Source: Cardinalis cardinalis | Lineage: Eukaryota; Chordata; Aves; Passeriformes; Cardinalidae | Length of the DNA: 64,000 nucleotides | Reading direction: 5' to 3' | Assembly (NCBI GenBank): GCA_014549065.1 | Contig: JACDOX010000162.1 | Location: forward strand, 1,515,240-1,579,239 | Part shown: positions 49,311 to 63,375 of the stretch, one piece after another | Layout: each line of letters starts with the position of its first letter | Position numbering within the stretch: position 1 is the stretch's first letter | Notes under the pieces: model-generated | Database searches by the model: none | What the model saw: the letters and a program-made list of their open reading frames with translations, nothing else | Told to the model about the DNA's origin: nothing | Program-made: the position numbers and the translations under genes

Positions 49311-50029
49311 GCACTGTGTCTTGCTCTTTGTCTCTCTGGTACAGACAGGCTGCTTCTGAAGCGGTTGTAACACTTTGGAAAGTAATCAAATTACTTCCTA
49401 CATTTGCTCTCCTTAAACACCTCTGCTTGATCCCCCTCCACTCTTCCTGCTCAGCCTCTCAGTCACAAACCCCATACTTCATAAATGCAGAGGTTAGAAT
49501 TTTCTAGACACCACTTTAATTTTTCAAATAGCAATCCAATTACTGAGCAAATTGGCACATGTGCCTGGTTACATAGTGACTTGGCACTGCCTCCACTCGC
49601 TGCTGGCAGTGATGAATGTGTTTCCCCTTCAGCCCTCCTCATCTATCTGCCCCAGCCTCCGNGCCAACACCAGTGACCACATAAGGAGAGTGCCTGGCAG
49701 CTGCAAGCCTGAGGTGCCAAGAGGCAGATTGTGTTCTGTAGCAGCAGGATCTGGGGCTGTGACTGGCTTCCTGGCTAGTCTTTTGTAAGACCTTTTCCAT
49801 GGCCTCTAGGTTGGCTCTAACGAAGCCTGTAGAAATGCCTGCAGGGAGCTGGTATAGAAGTGAGTTAAGTCAAAGGTTTAATTTGGTTTCTAAAGTGAAG
49901 TGAATGTATACTGGCCTTCTCTTTCCACCCTGCAATTATATTCCTGCCACATTTATGTGAAAATACAGTATTCAGTCAACAATAGGAGTGCATTCCTGGG
50001 TATGTGCACCACACATTGGGGCAAAGATC

Positions 50030-50140
50030 CCCAAGCCAGTCTCAATTAACTTTGCTGCAGAACCAGGAGCAATATAGCCGTGTTTGTTTGCTGTGACACC
50101 CGAGCTAATTAACTATGTATGGCAGTAACAGAGCTTTACT
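50030..50140. promoter_or_regulatory. Candidate conserved non-coding element (small)
   Basis: CTCAATTAACTTTGC, GCAATATAGCCGTGTTTG, GAGCTAATTAACTATG: two AATTAA cores about 65 bases apart around preserved CpGs. No other content is seen. Confidence 0.2.
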
Positions 50141-52519
50141 GTTTCTGGCACCGATGCTGCTGTCCCTGTGTGGCAAANTGCTACAGACATGCCAGCTCAC
50201 TTGGAGGTAACCATAGGGCTCCCCAAGCCAGTGCTGCTTTGCACTGCCCACATGTGTTTAGGAAAACCCCAGGAACTGGCAGGAATTTGTTGGCCATCAC
50301 GTGAGAGTGGCGAGGCTGCAGATGTGGTTACAGTAAACGTGGACTGTTCCACCCCAGTCACATTGTTTTAGTACTCACAACATGATGGTCACAGAGCATC
50401 TTTAAGTAATGTGTTGAGCATCTTGAGCAGCATCTGTCACATGTGCTGCTTTCTCAATATCTCACTTCCTCCTCCAGGGGCAAAAAGCTGGACAAAGATA
50501 TTGTAAAATATTTCTCATATTTGCTTTTTCTTTCTTTCCCCCCAAGAAATTTGGGTCTTATTCATAAGTGAACTTCTTTAGACTATTTAAACTAGACATT
50601 CCCAATTATTGCAATGAAGCAGATAAGAATTTTCCCACAATAGTATAGCTTCTCCTCATCTGGGTTTTTTTTGATCCCCAAGAAATTAACTTTCTTATAA
50701 TAAATGAGTGCAGGTTCCAACGACCAGAGATGCACTATGATCCCTGTAATTCAAACAGGCTTCGGTGAAGGTAAAAAACAAAACACAACTTGCCAGCTCT
50801 TCCTCTTTTGGAATTCCACCTCAGGCATACCAAGAAGCTACTGGAGAGAATCAGAGTTATTTGTCCAGCAAATTTCTGATGCAAATTTCTGATAGTCTGG
50901 AAAATATCTGAGTGGACTATGAACTGCACACACAAGAATATTTCACTGAGTTGGCTTGCTTGGACTTTACTGTATGAGTTGCACTTTATGGGTACAGTTG
51001 TTTGTTACTGATGGAGTTTTTCCTGTCCCTTTATGTTTTTTCCCCTAAATCAGGTATTTTGACAGAGGTACTTAATGAGATGTACTCAGAGGTACTCAGA
51101 TTATATTTAATTAAATCATCTGCATTTATTATAACTCAAGAGCCTTTACCAGAGTTTATGTGTGGCTAGATAAGAAGCCCAAGGTCTTCTGTTGGCTCCC
51201 TAGACAAANAAGCCATGTTGTAATTCTGAGAACCACCATAAGTATACAAGGACGTTCTCTTCAAACCTAATCAATCCCCACAGCTCTCAAGACTGACTTT
51301 TCACAAGGAACCAAACACAGTGATCATTCTGAACACACGCACCCCTTGAGCTATCCCTCTGTACGATCACCCACAATTGTGATGCAGCAGTGTGGATTTT
51401 AATAAACTGTTTGATACCTGAGTGTGACATTCTCCCTCTGTGCTCTTAGTCTTTGCCACAACTTTTTACAGAGTCACTTTAAACAAACATCATTAAATCC
51501 TGCACAGGCACCAGGCAAGGTAAAGTTACACACGTTGCTGGTAGGCTTCAGACCATTTTTCAGCACTCTGTACCTCTGTATTCCAGTGATGTCCAAGAGA
51601 AGGATAAAATCCCTAGNGCTGCAGATGAAGTGCAACCCTACTGCCATCTTCAGTACCTCCTATGGGAGCTGGACACCGGACCCACTCTCCTGGCCACAGG
51701 CCTGTAGGACACAAGGAAGAATTAGTTATCCAGAAGGGCACACGAGCATGTGCCTCTCACCAGGCATGTGAATGTCCCAAACATGCCAAAGCTGGCAATA
51801 TTGCTGGAGCCAAGCTGTGCTGGAGCTAAGCATGCACTTAAGAGCTTTGCTGGATGGCAGCCATTTACAGATGTACAATCAGTACAGAGACATGGAGGCA
51901 GAGACTTCCTTTCATGGGTCCTCTGAATTCTCTTCCTGAAGACATATACTTGGTTATTTCAATGAACATGTTTAGAAAACCAAATACTCTTCTTCTGATA
52001 CATCTCAGACACTGGTGTATCTATAATTTTTCCTGGAGTCCTTAATTTACCATGCTTCTTAAAGATCCAGGGCCAGACAAACAACTGAAAATCAAGTGAA
52101 GAAAGTAGCTGGATTCTGATAAGACAGAACTTTTCCTGCTCTTGTTTACCTCTTGCTTTATCCTTGATTTGTTTGAAGATGCTGGTGGGTACTCGCCTGC
52201 ATGTAATGATAACTGTTAACAGCAGCTTGATGAATAAGAGAAGAGAAAGTGGAAAAGAAAACAATAGGAAAGGCATTAAGGGCACTAAGTCATTCTTTCT
52301 GGGATGGGCATTAGGCATATGTTCACTACTTCAGTCCCAGTGCAATCAAAGCTGTCCTGTGCCACTGCCAAAAACTGTAACAGGTGCCAGAAGATTACAG
52401 CATGGGTTAAATCCACTCTTCAGGCACCAGCTCAGGGACTGATCCAAATCCCAGGAGCGAATGAACATCTTCCCCCAGATGTCAACTGTTTTCAAATAGT
52501 TCCCCTCTTATTTCCAGNG

Positions 52520-53120
52520 TGATGCTGGGGAGGGGCAGGGGGATAAATAAATTTGGCTGCCAGGAGGCAATCCTCCGATTTCACCACTGCCAGTCTGGCC
52601 AGGTGCCAAAGTCATGTACAGCCACTCAAACACATTTGTAAGGTAATTAATATTTTATATTCACAACAATAAGAGAGCTTCATTCACACGGAACTATTAA
52701 GACAGTTTCTGGATCCATTCTTCCCAGCACATTACAATGACAGCTCCATGCCAGCAGCAGCCACATGGCCTAAAGGTGCCAAGCTGGCAAGGATACTCTC
52801 TGTCAGCATTTGGCATCCAAACCCCTTGGCAAAGCCCTCAGCAGTTGTGCTTGGCTGCCTTTGGATCCGTCATGTGCTCGGGCTGCTGATAGCAGGGAGG
52901 GTGCTGCGTCCCCTGGGCACCATTTCCCTTTAACACCTGTCTGACTCGGAGGAATGCGCGCACATGCCGAGCGCAGAGATCCCCGCACAAATCCTCCTGC
53001 ACACCCGCAGCACATGCTCCAGTTTTACTGAAAGGGCTCGTTTCCTCAGAACTGCTGTGCCTGCCTTTTTTTTTGGTTGGGTCTTTTTTCCCCCCCCCCT
53101 CCCCCTCCTCCTTCCCTTCA
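52520..53120. promoter_or_regulatory. CpG-bearing patch with conserved-looking flank
   Basis: The first 200 bases (52520-52720) are AT-rich and complex (GATAAATAAATTTGGC, AGGTAATTAATATTTTATAT). From 52860 to 53040 there are about a dozen CpGs, densest in 52945-52990 (GGAATGCGCGCACATGCCGA). The patch ends in a C/T-rich run. Frames on both strands are without domains. It might be a small regulatory element; evidence is composition only. Confidence 0.25.
53090..53116 (-). other. C-run, possible minus-strand G-quadruplex
   Basis: A ten-base C run, T, then five C, and CC/CCC groups. Read on the minus strand this gives several G tracts, though the later ones are only two long, so quadruplex formation is less certain than at 34.92 kb. 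Confidence 0.45.
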
Positions 53121-56100
53121 CGTATCTGTATACAGCCCTTAGAGGGTCCTACATCCTGCCATGCATTCCACATGTGTTGGAGGTTTCCTCTGTGAACAAG
53201 GAATACAAAACATAGCCCTTTTGTATATAATGAAATCTCATATTTTACTGTGCTCATATAAAACCATTTCTTTGTGACTAAGACTCTTTTTATTTGTGAC
53301 ATTTTAATGATCTACAAATGTTTGGTATAGATGAAAGAGTAAATTATTATTTCCAGGTCACCTTGCAGTAATACTTTTTGATAGGCACCATAATTCCAAT
53401 TAAATAGAGTAACAAGGGAGGGGAAAACCCTTCAAACATTTAAAGTACCACTGAAGCAGAAATATTTTTAGGGGAAAACATAGAAACAAGCATGCATGCT
53501 TTACCACAAACTATCAGAGGAGCGCAGATAAGAAAACTCAAACCCCTTTTTCCTCTGGGGACCATTCAAACAAATGCAGACCATAAGAATGTGACACTGT
53601 GCCCATTGTGTCACAGAACTGGGGCTNTCTTGGGCACAAATTCATTGAAATACTCCCAAGTCTGGTCCCTCAGAGGTACCTGCCAAATGCACAGCTACCA
53701 CCTCAAGCTTGGCAGAGGCAGCTCCCGGGAGCTACAGCAGAGAAGTGCATCGAGACGTTGCAGAGCACCTCCCCAAATCCCTGCCTGTCCCAAAGCACTA
53801 CCCCCATGAGCCTGCACTGGTTCTTCTGGTACATTCTGACACCTTTGAGCACAGTTATCTTTGGGTCAGACACCCTGAAGCCTGTGAAACACACGCAAGC
53901 CTTGGGTTGCTAAGCTCACAGCACAGAATAGCTGCTATCGCTCGCTCTGCAGGGAGGGAAGGCTCCACGTGCCCATCCCACCCCAGCTGGAACATCCACA
54001 CACAGGCCACGACCCCCGTGTTCCCTCTCAAGCCATACCCTCTGCCTGTCACCTTGAACTGTGATTTTTGCTTTGTGTCAAGCTCAGGGTCCACAGACAC
54101 CGGCCAAGGCCTCCCTGTTCTAGCACAGAACACAAACCCTGCTGGCTGCACGTAGTATGTATCTCTCAGTACTCCTGTGTTTACCCACATGAGCTTTGCT
54201 TTTTTAAAATTAACTTCTTTTAAATTGTTTTGAGGGAGCTGATTTTTGTTGCTTTGTTGGGCTTTTTTTACCTTCTTGAGCAATTCTTCACTATTCAATC
54301 AGGAAAAAAAAACTTCTCTCCCCCTCTCCTCTGATACATGTTTCCTTCAGAATATTAGGGCAACATACAGGATGGACACTGGGCCCATGACAAATTTAAG
54401 ATCCAGCATCTTGGAGGCTTTTCTGGCCACAAGCCATACTTTTCTGGAATGGAAAAAAGCTTTTTAATAAGGCATTTTCCATAAGAAATGCACTATTTAA
54501 CCCTGAGGAGGTAAAGAAATACTCCAACTTAAAATTGTTATTTTAGATCATTTTTAGGACTTGCTGTAATTGCATTATTTTCCATTTTTTTTTCTCCATG
54601 ACCTGGGCAGTGAATTTCATTGTGATTAAAGCACCTGGCTTTTGCAGCAAGGGAGACGAAGAATAAGTACCAAATAAACATATAAAACTCTCAAGCAACA
54701 TTCCTGGAATAGTTCTTCTGTAAAGTGCATGGCATGTTNAGAACACATGATTTCCTAGTACAAAGATTTTATTGGCTTCACTGCTCAGTGTGATCATCTC
54801 AGATTCATGCCAAATAAACCTTCCCCATCATATTGACATTTCATTTTTCATTTCTGGCTACANCTACTCTTTCTAAAAGGCAAGTTCCCAGCTCCTGTGG
54901 GATTTCCCAGGCTGAATGCATGTTTTATTATCTTCCCTTGAAAATTATAACCTGGAAGGCAGTGCTGCACGTTACTCTTGGCAACTAAAGTGGAAAGGAG
55001 TAAGCACAGGATTTCAGAAGATGCAACAAAAGTACAAGAGCCAGGGAGGAGGCTTTGCCTCCATCAGGTTCCAGGCACCTTATTTTGGCAGCATCCCAGT
55101 GCCAGGCACCAGGAGCAGACTTGTTCTCACACGAGTGCCAGTCAGAGTGAACCCTGGGATGAGTGCACCCTACAGCATGGTTTGTATACAAGTCATGTGG
55201 AAGACCAAGGAAAGAAAAAAAATTTGATGTCAAAGTCAGAAAAGCNTCCAGTTTCAACTACATACACGTAAACCTACATGGACAGACCTAGCCAGGTGTT
55301 TCCTTATCATAATCCACTTCCCCCTGTTAATGTGACTAAATAAATACAATTTACCCAAATCAAATCCTGACCATTTCCCCATTTTAAACTTAATGAACTT
55401 TCTCAGATTTACGCATTTTTTCAGCATGAAATGTAAAGTCAAGAGCTTCTTCCTGAGAACATGCCTGACTGGGAAACTTATTTTTTTCAGAACAGTTACT
55501 GTGCCAAGACACAAGGGTAGAACACTGCTTTAAAGGGCTGCTGACTCTGNACAATTTATATGCTAATTTCAGAAATGATTCCTCCTACATTAAATAAGGA
55601 GCTGAGGAATGTTCCAAAGGTCTAGANAGACCATGGCATTAACAGATTGGGTAAATCAACATTAATACTGCCCACAGCATATTACACCGTGTGAACTTTC
55701 TTCACTGCCCGCACTTTACTAATTTTAGTTCCACGTGGTTCCTCAGCTGACTGGCCAAAATATAAACTACACCAGCTCCCTAAGCCTCCCTGTGCCCATC
55801 TTGACCTTGGACCTGCCTTTAATATTAAACTTGAGAAAAAAAATCCTAAATGGTCACACTTTTTTATTCAGGCAGGGTATGTTCATAAATGGTTTATAAA
55901 GGGTTAATAATGATTAATAGATTATGGAAATGTTAAAGAAGCATAGATAACTATAAAAACTAAGAATAGCTGTTTAGCACCCAATACGNACTGATCAGCC
56001 ATCTAGAACATACATTCTAGCCCAGACTCCATCAGTGTGAAGGCCAAGTCTGGCAAATAATTCAAATATCTTCAAGCCTGTTTGAGCATTGACAAGTTCT

Positions 56101-58901
56101 CCAGCATTTATTAGCAGTATTCTGAGGCTATTATTAAAGTACAAGACAAACCTGTCTCTGAATTTATACTTTGAATAAACAAGCTGTTATAAAACCTTAG
56201 ACTAACAGAAAAATTTCCAGTTTTCATTTTACTTTCAATAAAAATGATCTTTACATAATTTCTCGTATGTTATATGTAATGCTAATAAAACAGAATTGAA
56301 AAACTCAAAATCCATGCAACAAGCATAACCAGATGGATCACAAAGTACTAAAATCACCTGAATTTTTAAAACTCCTTCTGTTCCTGTATTTCAGCTTAAT
56401 AGCTACACTGCTAAAACAAGGCACTGGTGAAAAGCATGATGCCGAGTCTAAGTGCTGAACTGTCACAGAAAAAAAAAAGTAAATCCCACTTGGGATGAAA
56501 TTTTGGGTTTAGAAATAAATCAGCATGCAAAGCATTTACAGCATTTTGTGTTTTATCAAGATGTGATGAGCTCTTGCAGTGTCACTTACTGGTAAACCCT
56601 AAAGCAGTAAATACTGTCAGGTACCTTCACATGACAAAAATCTGATTTCTTTGCAATCTGAAGTTATAGCTGCCAATAGGCTTTTCTTTCTTCCACCCTC
56701 ACCTCTCTCCCTTTTTTTTTTATTCCTACTTAACTGAGGATTATATCAAATCTATGTGAATGACACAATCTCATCACTTTCTTAACAGACATTGCAACAT
56801 TTTGGGGGCACAGAACTGAATATTAAGTGAGAAGAGCACTGGGCAGGCACCTCCTCTCATTGAATTCAACAGCTGAACTTCCACAGAGTGACAAGGGATT
56901 GAATTAGATCTGCTTATGGTGTGGGTGCCAGCAAACTCTGTTTCATCACACCCACCCCCCTAATCAGCCATTGCTCTAGGACTTAATTATTTCATAGGAG
57001 CCACCTCTTAGCAAACCACAGTCAGGTAGGGAGTGCAAAAGCCTTCCAAAAACCAGTACAAGCAGGACCCCAAGACCTGACCTAGATAATAAATACATCA
57101 CACACAGCAAAAACATGCTTTGCTATACCTGAGACACCTCAGCCAAATGGCTCCTGATAAGGATCAGTGATGGCAAATCGGCAGCCAGGCTACTGGAAAA
57201 ATTCCAAGCTTCACCTTCCAGCTACAGAAATGAAGAGGATGTAAGTGAACGTGATCTTTGGCAGGGAGAGGTACATTGTTTCATTGCTGCAGGAAAAATG
57301 CTTAATGCCCCAGCCTTTCCTTAAAATAAGATTACAACGAAACATTAGAGGTAGCATTAGGAACCATCATCAACTTTCCTGGCTAAATGAAAACAAACTT
57401 TCTCTAAACTCGTCTCCAAGCTGCAGGAAGAGAAGATACCTAGTGTTTCACCCCTCACTTTTTTCCTGAGCACTTCAGCAGAGATGNTACTGCAAGGAGA
57501 ACAGGCCTCTGTGTGCTTTGGGTTTTAAAAATCAAGGCAGGTCCCAACTTCCCTGTTCTTTTTCCGCATCAATGAATGAGGAGGAGATTAATCAAAATTT
57601 TGGGGTTAGATGATAACACTTGATATACTGAAAACAACAACCCTCACACACCTCAAATTAATTTCTGAGTGGTGAACTGTGTAGGAAATAGCTTGTGTCT
57701 GAAAAGAGACACAAAATGCATACAGCTTTAAAAAGGTTTGGGAGATCTCAGAATCCAGAGTTGTTGCTATGCTCCGTGAAACAGAGAAAACCTGAAGAGG
57801 CTTTATAACCTTTGCATCAAAACCTAGTGATAAGAATGTTGCTAANTATTCAAACAGGTATTCTTCCTGAGAAACCACAAGTGAAGCTCATGCAGATGTC
57901 TGCTCTTGAGTACACATAAATATATGTGCAAAACACCCTATGCTTCTCAACAGGAAGGAAACCATTCCTGATTTAGGGCTCATCCAGAGGCTCTGACTCA
58001 TCCCCATGCACAGTTCAGAGCCACCTTTCTCCCCTCCTTTCTCAGTCTTTTACCNCAGCTGCCTTCCAACATCCCTCACCTCCTGTGAAGGTTCAGCCAG
58101 CTCCTTTCCTCCACCAATCCTCTTAGTTTTCCCCAGAACATACCTTATCTCAANAGGAAAACACTGGAATTAATGTTATTATATCTTTACTTCTCTCTGT
58201 GCCCCTCTCCTCATGCTGCCTTTTTAGGTTAAAGTTTCTTTATGGCAGGGATTAGTTACTGTTCTGTGTACTCACACACCACAGGCTGGATCTTAACCAG
58301 CCTCAAGGCACTCCCATAAGAAATTGAGAATAGAAAGAGACTGCCTTTGCCCTAGGTAAACGCTCTCTAGAGTCATATCAATCATATTTTTCCATCTTTG
58401 CAAAAGGAACCCCAGAAAGCAGATAACAAACATGCCAAACATTACAGAACCTAAATCACCAGTTCTTNTGAAAAATAAGTATTTTAAACACTTTCTATAG
58501 CATGAAATGGAATTACATTTATTCTATGCATCTCTGAAAAAAATAAAATTTCCACCTTGGTTTAATATGAGTGTTGTTCATGTGTCTTTTCAGGGTACTT
58601 AGGAGTAAATTTTACCTGTTCACAATTACCCTTTTCATTAAGCTACCTGAATACAACTAGAAGAACATTCANATTGCAAAAATTTTCCTATGAAAGACCA
58701 TAATTGGATATAGAAATATTTCAAAATACTCAGGAAAACACCCACAAAAACATTATAAAATTGATTCTGAACACATTTAGCATCTAAATATTTTTTTACT
58801 GATAATTTTACTGCAACCATGTACTTCATTTTCTCAGTGGCAAAGCTCTTGGAAAATCCAAGAGGTTAGGCTATATGTACGTGGCCAACTTGTGTTTATG
58901 A
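53121..58901. other. Non-coding single-copy block
   Basis: No gene is supported. 53.9-54.1 kb is GC-richer with frames of about 147 codons on both strands, without domains. The 55.6-56.35 kb interval is AT-rich, with GGTTTATAAAGGGTTAATAA and TGATTAATAG at 55890-55920, possibly the remnant of an old element that I cannot name. The rest is ordinary unique DNA. Confidence 0.7.
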
Positions 58902-59768
58902 GAGAATCCTAGAATAGTTTGGGTTGGAAGGCACCTCAAAAATCACCTCATTCCAAGCTCCCTGTTCTGAGCAGGGACACCTTTCACTGTCCCAGGTTGC
59001 TCAGAGCCCCATCCAACCTGGCCTTGAACAATTCCAGGGATGGGGCAGCCAGAGCTTGGCTGGACAGCCTGTGCCAGGGCCTCACCACCCTACAATAAAG
59101 AAATTTTTTTAATATCTAATCTAAATCTACTCTCAGTTTGAATCCATTCCCCCTTGTCCTGTCACTCNATGCTCTNGGGAAAAGTCTCTCTCCATCTTTC
59201 CTGCAGGCTCTGTTCAGGTACTGGAGGCCACAGTTAGGTCACCCCAAAGCCTTCTCTTTTCTAGACTGGCCAATCCCAATTCTCTCATCCCTTCCTGACA
59301 GGAGAGGTGCTGCTTTACCTTGGTGGCATCCTCTGGANTCACTCCAACANCTCCATGTCCCTCCTGTGCTGGGACCCAAAACTGGATGCAGCACTGCAGG
59401 TGGGGAGGGGCAGAATCCACTCCCTCCCTCCCTCTCCCACTGCCCACAGTGCCTTCCATGCAGCCCAGCACACAGGAGGCTTTCTGGGCTGCAGTTACAC
59501 ATTCCTGGCTCCTGTCCAGCCTCTCACCCACCAGCACCCCCAAATCCTTCTCACAGGGCTGTTCTGGATCTGTTCATCCCCAGCCTGGATTGATACCAAG
59601 GACTAACCTGACCCAGGTAGGTGCAGCACCTGCACTTGGTCTTGTTCAACCTCCTGAGATTCCCATGGGCCCACTTCTTGAGCTTATCCAGGTTCCTCTG
59701 GATAGCAACCCATCCTTCAGGTGTGTCATCACCCTGAGCTTGGTGTCACCTGAAAATTTGCTTTAGGG
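58902..59768 (-). mobile_element. CR1 LINE, 5'-truncated 3' end
   Basis: This is a 0.87 kb chicken-repeat-1 type non-LTR retrotransposon end lying in reverse. Its 3' terminus is at 58902-58930 (AGAGAATCCTAGAATAGTTT, then GGGTTGGAAGG on the + strand), and upstream parts run to higher coordinates. Typical CR1 phrases read off the + strand include CCATCCAACCTGGCCTTGAA, GGATGGGGCAGCCAG, GCCTCACCACCCT, CTGGGACCCAAAACTGGATG, GCAGCACTGCAGGTGGGG and CCAGGTTCCTCTGGA. The remaining part corresponds to the 3' non-coding end of long CR1 subfamilies; I see no endonuclease or reverse-transcriptase domain, so the copy cannot move by itself. Frames of about 90-150 codons inside it are spurious. The flanks were not resolved into clear target-site duplications, which CR1 often lacks. 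It ends near GTGTCACCTGAAAATTTGC at about 59765. Confidence 0.95.
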
Positions 59769-62700
59769 TCAATAAAAGCCACAGTGACAGTTCCTGTTNT
59801 TTACAGAACACATGCCAGGCCCGACCAAAGGCCACTGAGACCAGAAGAAATCTTTCAGACCTTTAAGTGGAGTTAGAATGAAGAAATAATTCACTCTTCT
59901 CCAGAACAGCACAANGGCAACTTAACCACAAATTCTGCAGAGTAGGAGCTGAATTTCTACCACTCCTAAGGAAATGGGAATTCAGAATCTCAGTCTTTCC
60001 ATTAGGGGGAAAGCATGGGGTTATTGCAAGAACTAACCCATTCTGACATGCCAAAAGGATATATTTTCTTTCCCATGAAGCTCAGGTTTCCACCTTTGGC
60101 TATGTTCTCAGAATACAAAGTTCTGTTTTTAACCCAACTCAGCAGGGCATGCCATAAGGAGAGTGGGAGAACTTTCCTGAACGTGTACTAAGCATTCAGC
60201 CAAGGCTTCTGTCTCTGATGGAGACATCAGTTTCAGATCAAGATGGGCCATTACAGCCACCTTATCTAACGATCATCCCTCACACAGACCAGAAAGCTCA
60301 GGCAGATCTAAAAAGCTCAAAACTGCACATTCCTGAAAGGCATCCACTTGGCAGCTCTGCAGTAAAACTGCAATATGTGCCACACTTCCTTGAGAAGGAA
60401 CATCTGGNAGCTTTGCTGTGAACATTACTCAGCTCTGGAGAGGATGGACCTTCAGGCTCAGCAAGGTTTGCAGCCCCTAACATGCATTCAGATAGCACAG
60501 AGTGACAGACTCTGGTTTGTGGCAGGAACAGCATAGCTTAAGTACTTTACCTGTGAATTCAAGCTAAATTAAGTAGGTGATCAATCCTTCAGTCCTCTGC
60601 TGGTGAATTGAGGGAAACAGACAAAATGATTGAAACACTTTCATGAACAATACATAAAGATTTCCTTTTATATAGGGCCACACGAAATTCCAGAGGTCTG
60701 TGGTACGCTGGAAAAGAGGGTAAACCCCTAATCTGTAACAAAGTGTCCCAAAAATGCATCGAAGGTTCTGATGATTTCAGGTACCCTCCTTCACAATGGC
60801 GGTACCTTCTCTCCTCCTTGTTTGCACAAGAATTTGTGTAGGGTCTTTCCTAATTGCACATTGTGAAGCTTTCTAGCTAAAGCAAACTTTCTTTAAAATG
60901 GGCAAGTCATTGAGCCCGAAATTCAACCTTTTAAACATGTGAGGTCTGGATGCACTTTTGCCAAATCCACCTCCTGAAATTCCTGCCAGCGTTACTAACA
61001 GGAATGGCTTTTGGTTGCAGCCACTGAGGCTGTAAGGGCTCTACAGTCAGTGCTGACCTTAGAGATGCTCGTGTTATTTTTGTTAACATGATGGTTTTAT
61101 GCCTCTTGGAGACTTGCCCTAGGATACATGCTTTGAAACAGGTACATGTGGAATTATCAGCCTGCAAACTGCCCTTCTCCAACCACTGGAAACCATCTAG
61201 TATCTTTGACATGGGGAAGCTGAACTGGAAGGAAATNGTGGCTATCCTCTTGAAGTAACCTCTAGAGAAGATGAGGATGTCACTGCAAACTTATGGGAAA
61301 AAANAAGTTTTCCCATTGTCAGCATGCAAGATAGGCACAGGACAACAGGCACCATGATTTTTCTGCTGTCAGGTTGGCAAATCCTTGAATGTGAAGAAAA
61401 TGAAAGCCAGTGTTTTCCAAAGAACTATTAATTAACTAAGGGTTATAAAGCTGAGATTTAGAGAACTGACTCCTCAAAGAGACAGAAGCAGCACAGAGCC
61501 TTGAACAGAATATGAAACTTCAGTATTAGAACAGGTAAAATGGATTTCTCTAATAAAATAAGTTTTTCCAGTATCAGCCTCTTTTCTCAAGCAGTGTCTT
61601 TGTTCTAAAGAAAATAAGAGAATTCTGCTATGTGTACTGCAAACAAAAAAATGAGAACATTCTCATCAGTCACCAGCATTTTCCTCCACCATAATCCCAA
61701 AGTGGCTTCTAATCAATTCCCTACACATAAAAAGCTCAGATGTTATTTCTACCATCACGTTATCACTGTTGATTGTGTTCCTAGGTTAGTCATTAGAGCC
61801 AAAGTGGGGTATCCTAAGAGTTTGTACATTTGACCTTCAGTACCACAATTCCTGTCATTTCCTGTCTACCACCTTAAAGACCTGCAAAGGGTACACAACG
61901 CATGGAAGCAAATAATGGAACATGCATAAGGGGACATTTCAACCGTGTATAGGCAAATAAAGACAATACCAGAGCTGTGTGAGTGCAACAACTAACAAGG
62001 GTATGGCTAATAAAAAAAATAATTCAGGAATGAAGTCAATTCACTGTAGTTAAATCACTGCAGATAGAATCAAGATGAATGAAATAATCTCATGACATCC
62101 GGTCCAAATACAAGGAACCTTCTNATGACAGAACAGGTTTCTTTTCTCACATTGATTCTTGCCTAATTTTCCAAGCTTTTCAAGAAAAGGGACATCTGAA
62201 GTCTTAGTCACTAGAAGTTGAGACATCAGTTGAGAACCTCTTGGAGTAATCAGAACAATCAAAATAGCAATATAATTTTAGACATACCTTTCTTCAGAGA
62301 GTTCCCAACAGTACTCGCATGTGGTACAAAAATAGGCTTTATTAAGCTCTGCAGGATCCAAAAGCCTTTATTCCTTTAAGAGGGCATATGCCACCAGCAA
62401 AGAGAGGTTTAGAGCTCCCAGGGAGCTGGATCCAGAAACTGCTGCTTCTTATTCATGCAAGATCATAACTTTTGGAGATATAGAAGCAAGCACTGAATCC
62501 TGAGCTCAGTGAGAGCTTCAAAACAGGGCAGCTCTTGTTAAGAGCTTGTTCTTGTTTCTGTGGATTGTGGGCCTTGGGATTGAACCAAATAGAAATCAGT
62601 GTAGTTCAGAAAAACCTCNGCATTACTAAGGCAAGATCTTTAGGCCAGCCTGTAAGGTTTGGTACCTGACATCCGGTGCTCAGTAGGAGCAGTGAACCAC

Positions 62701-63337
62701 AGAGGTCCCTCCCTATTTCAGGGACAAANAATTCCCAAAGCCAACCTGTCCCTGATGCCTGAAGGAAGTCCATGGGGACAGTTTTAAGTTTCTTATTCCC
62801 AGGAGAAGTAGCAAAAAAAAGATATTGAATTCTTTCCAGTCACTGAGTTTCCACATTTGCAGTGACATTGCCCATAAAGTAGGAGATTGATGGCATTTCC
62901 ACAGTGGTGACAGCAGAATGGGCAGTTGGAAAATAAGAGATTTACTTACAATAGCAGCAACTCACAAACAATTTTTAAAAAGCTAGCAAAGATGCAAGTC
63001 CATGAAGGAAACAGGCATGTTTGTATGTATGCCTGCTGCAGACTGTGTTCTCCTTAAGGCCACAACACAACCCTTTGTGTGAGCTACGTGGTGAGGTGCT
63101 AAAGGAAAACACAAAACAAAGAAAACCAAATGCTCTATCTCTTCACCAAAATGAACACACCCAAAACACTCTTAGCTCCTAGATCCAAATATAGGACAGA
63201 TTTTCAAAGCCTTTCAAGCACTATCTACATTATCTAAAAAGCAAATACTCACACTGAAAAATAAATAGGGAGANGTTAGCTTCTTCCTAAAAGGATAACA
63301 AATACTGTCCTCTTTGTAATATTTTTACTACAGAAAA

Positions 63338-63375
63338 CAAAAAATTACTAATAAAACCAAAAATTACTAATAAAA
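63338..63375. repeat. Tandem duplication, 2 x 19 bp
   Basis: CAAAAAATTACTAATAAAA (63338-63356) is followed by a copy with one difference near its start (63357-63375). AT-rich, non-coding. Confidence 0.9.

Larger units (their letters stand above)
47346..52519. other. Non-coding single-copy block
   Basis: No gene is supported. Two small conserved-looking stretches (49.18 and 50.03 kb) are listed separately. Otherwise this is unique DNA with frames of at most about 115 codons and no domains. Confidence 0.7.

Noticed and set aside
50645..50670. TCTCCTCATCTGGG, at first taken for a MIR core
   Set aside because: Only about 11 bases match and neither flank continues the MIR sequence.
53855..54298. 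147-codon minus-strand frame, with an opposing 148-codon plus frame
   Set aside because: Both strands open over the same GC-richer stretch, no family recognised, no exon boundaries.
59138..59766. Open frames of about 90-150 codons on both strands
   Set aside because: They lie wholly inside the CR1 3' non-coding end.
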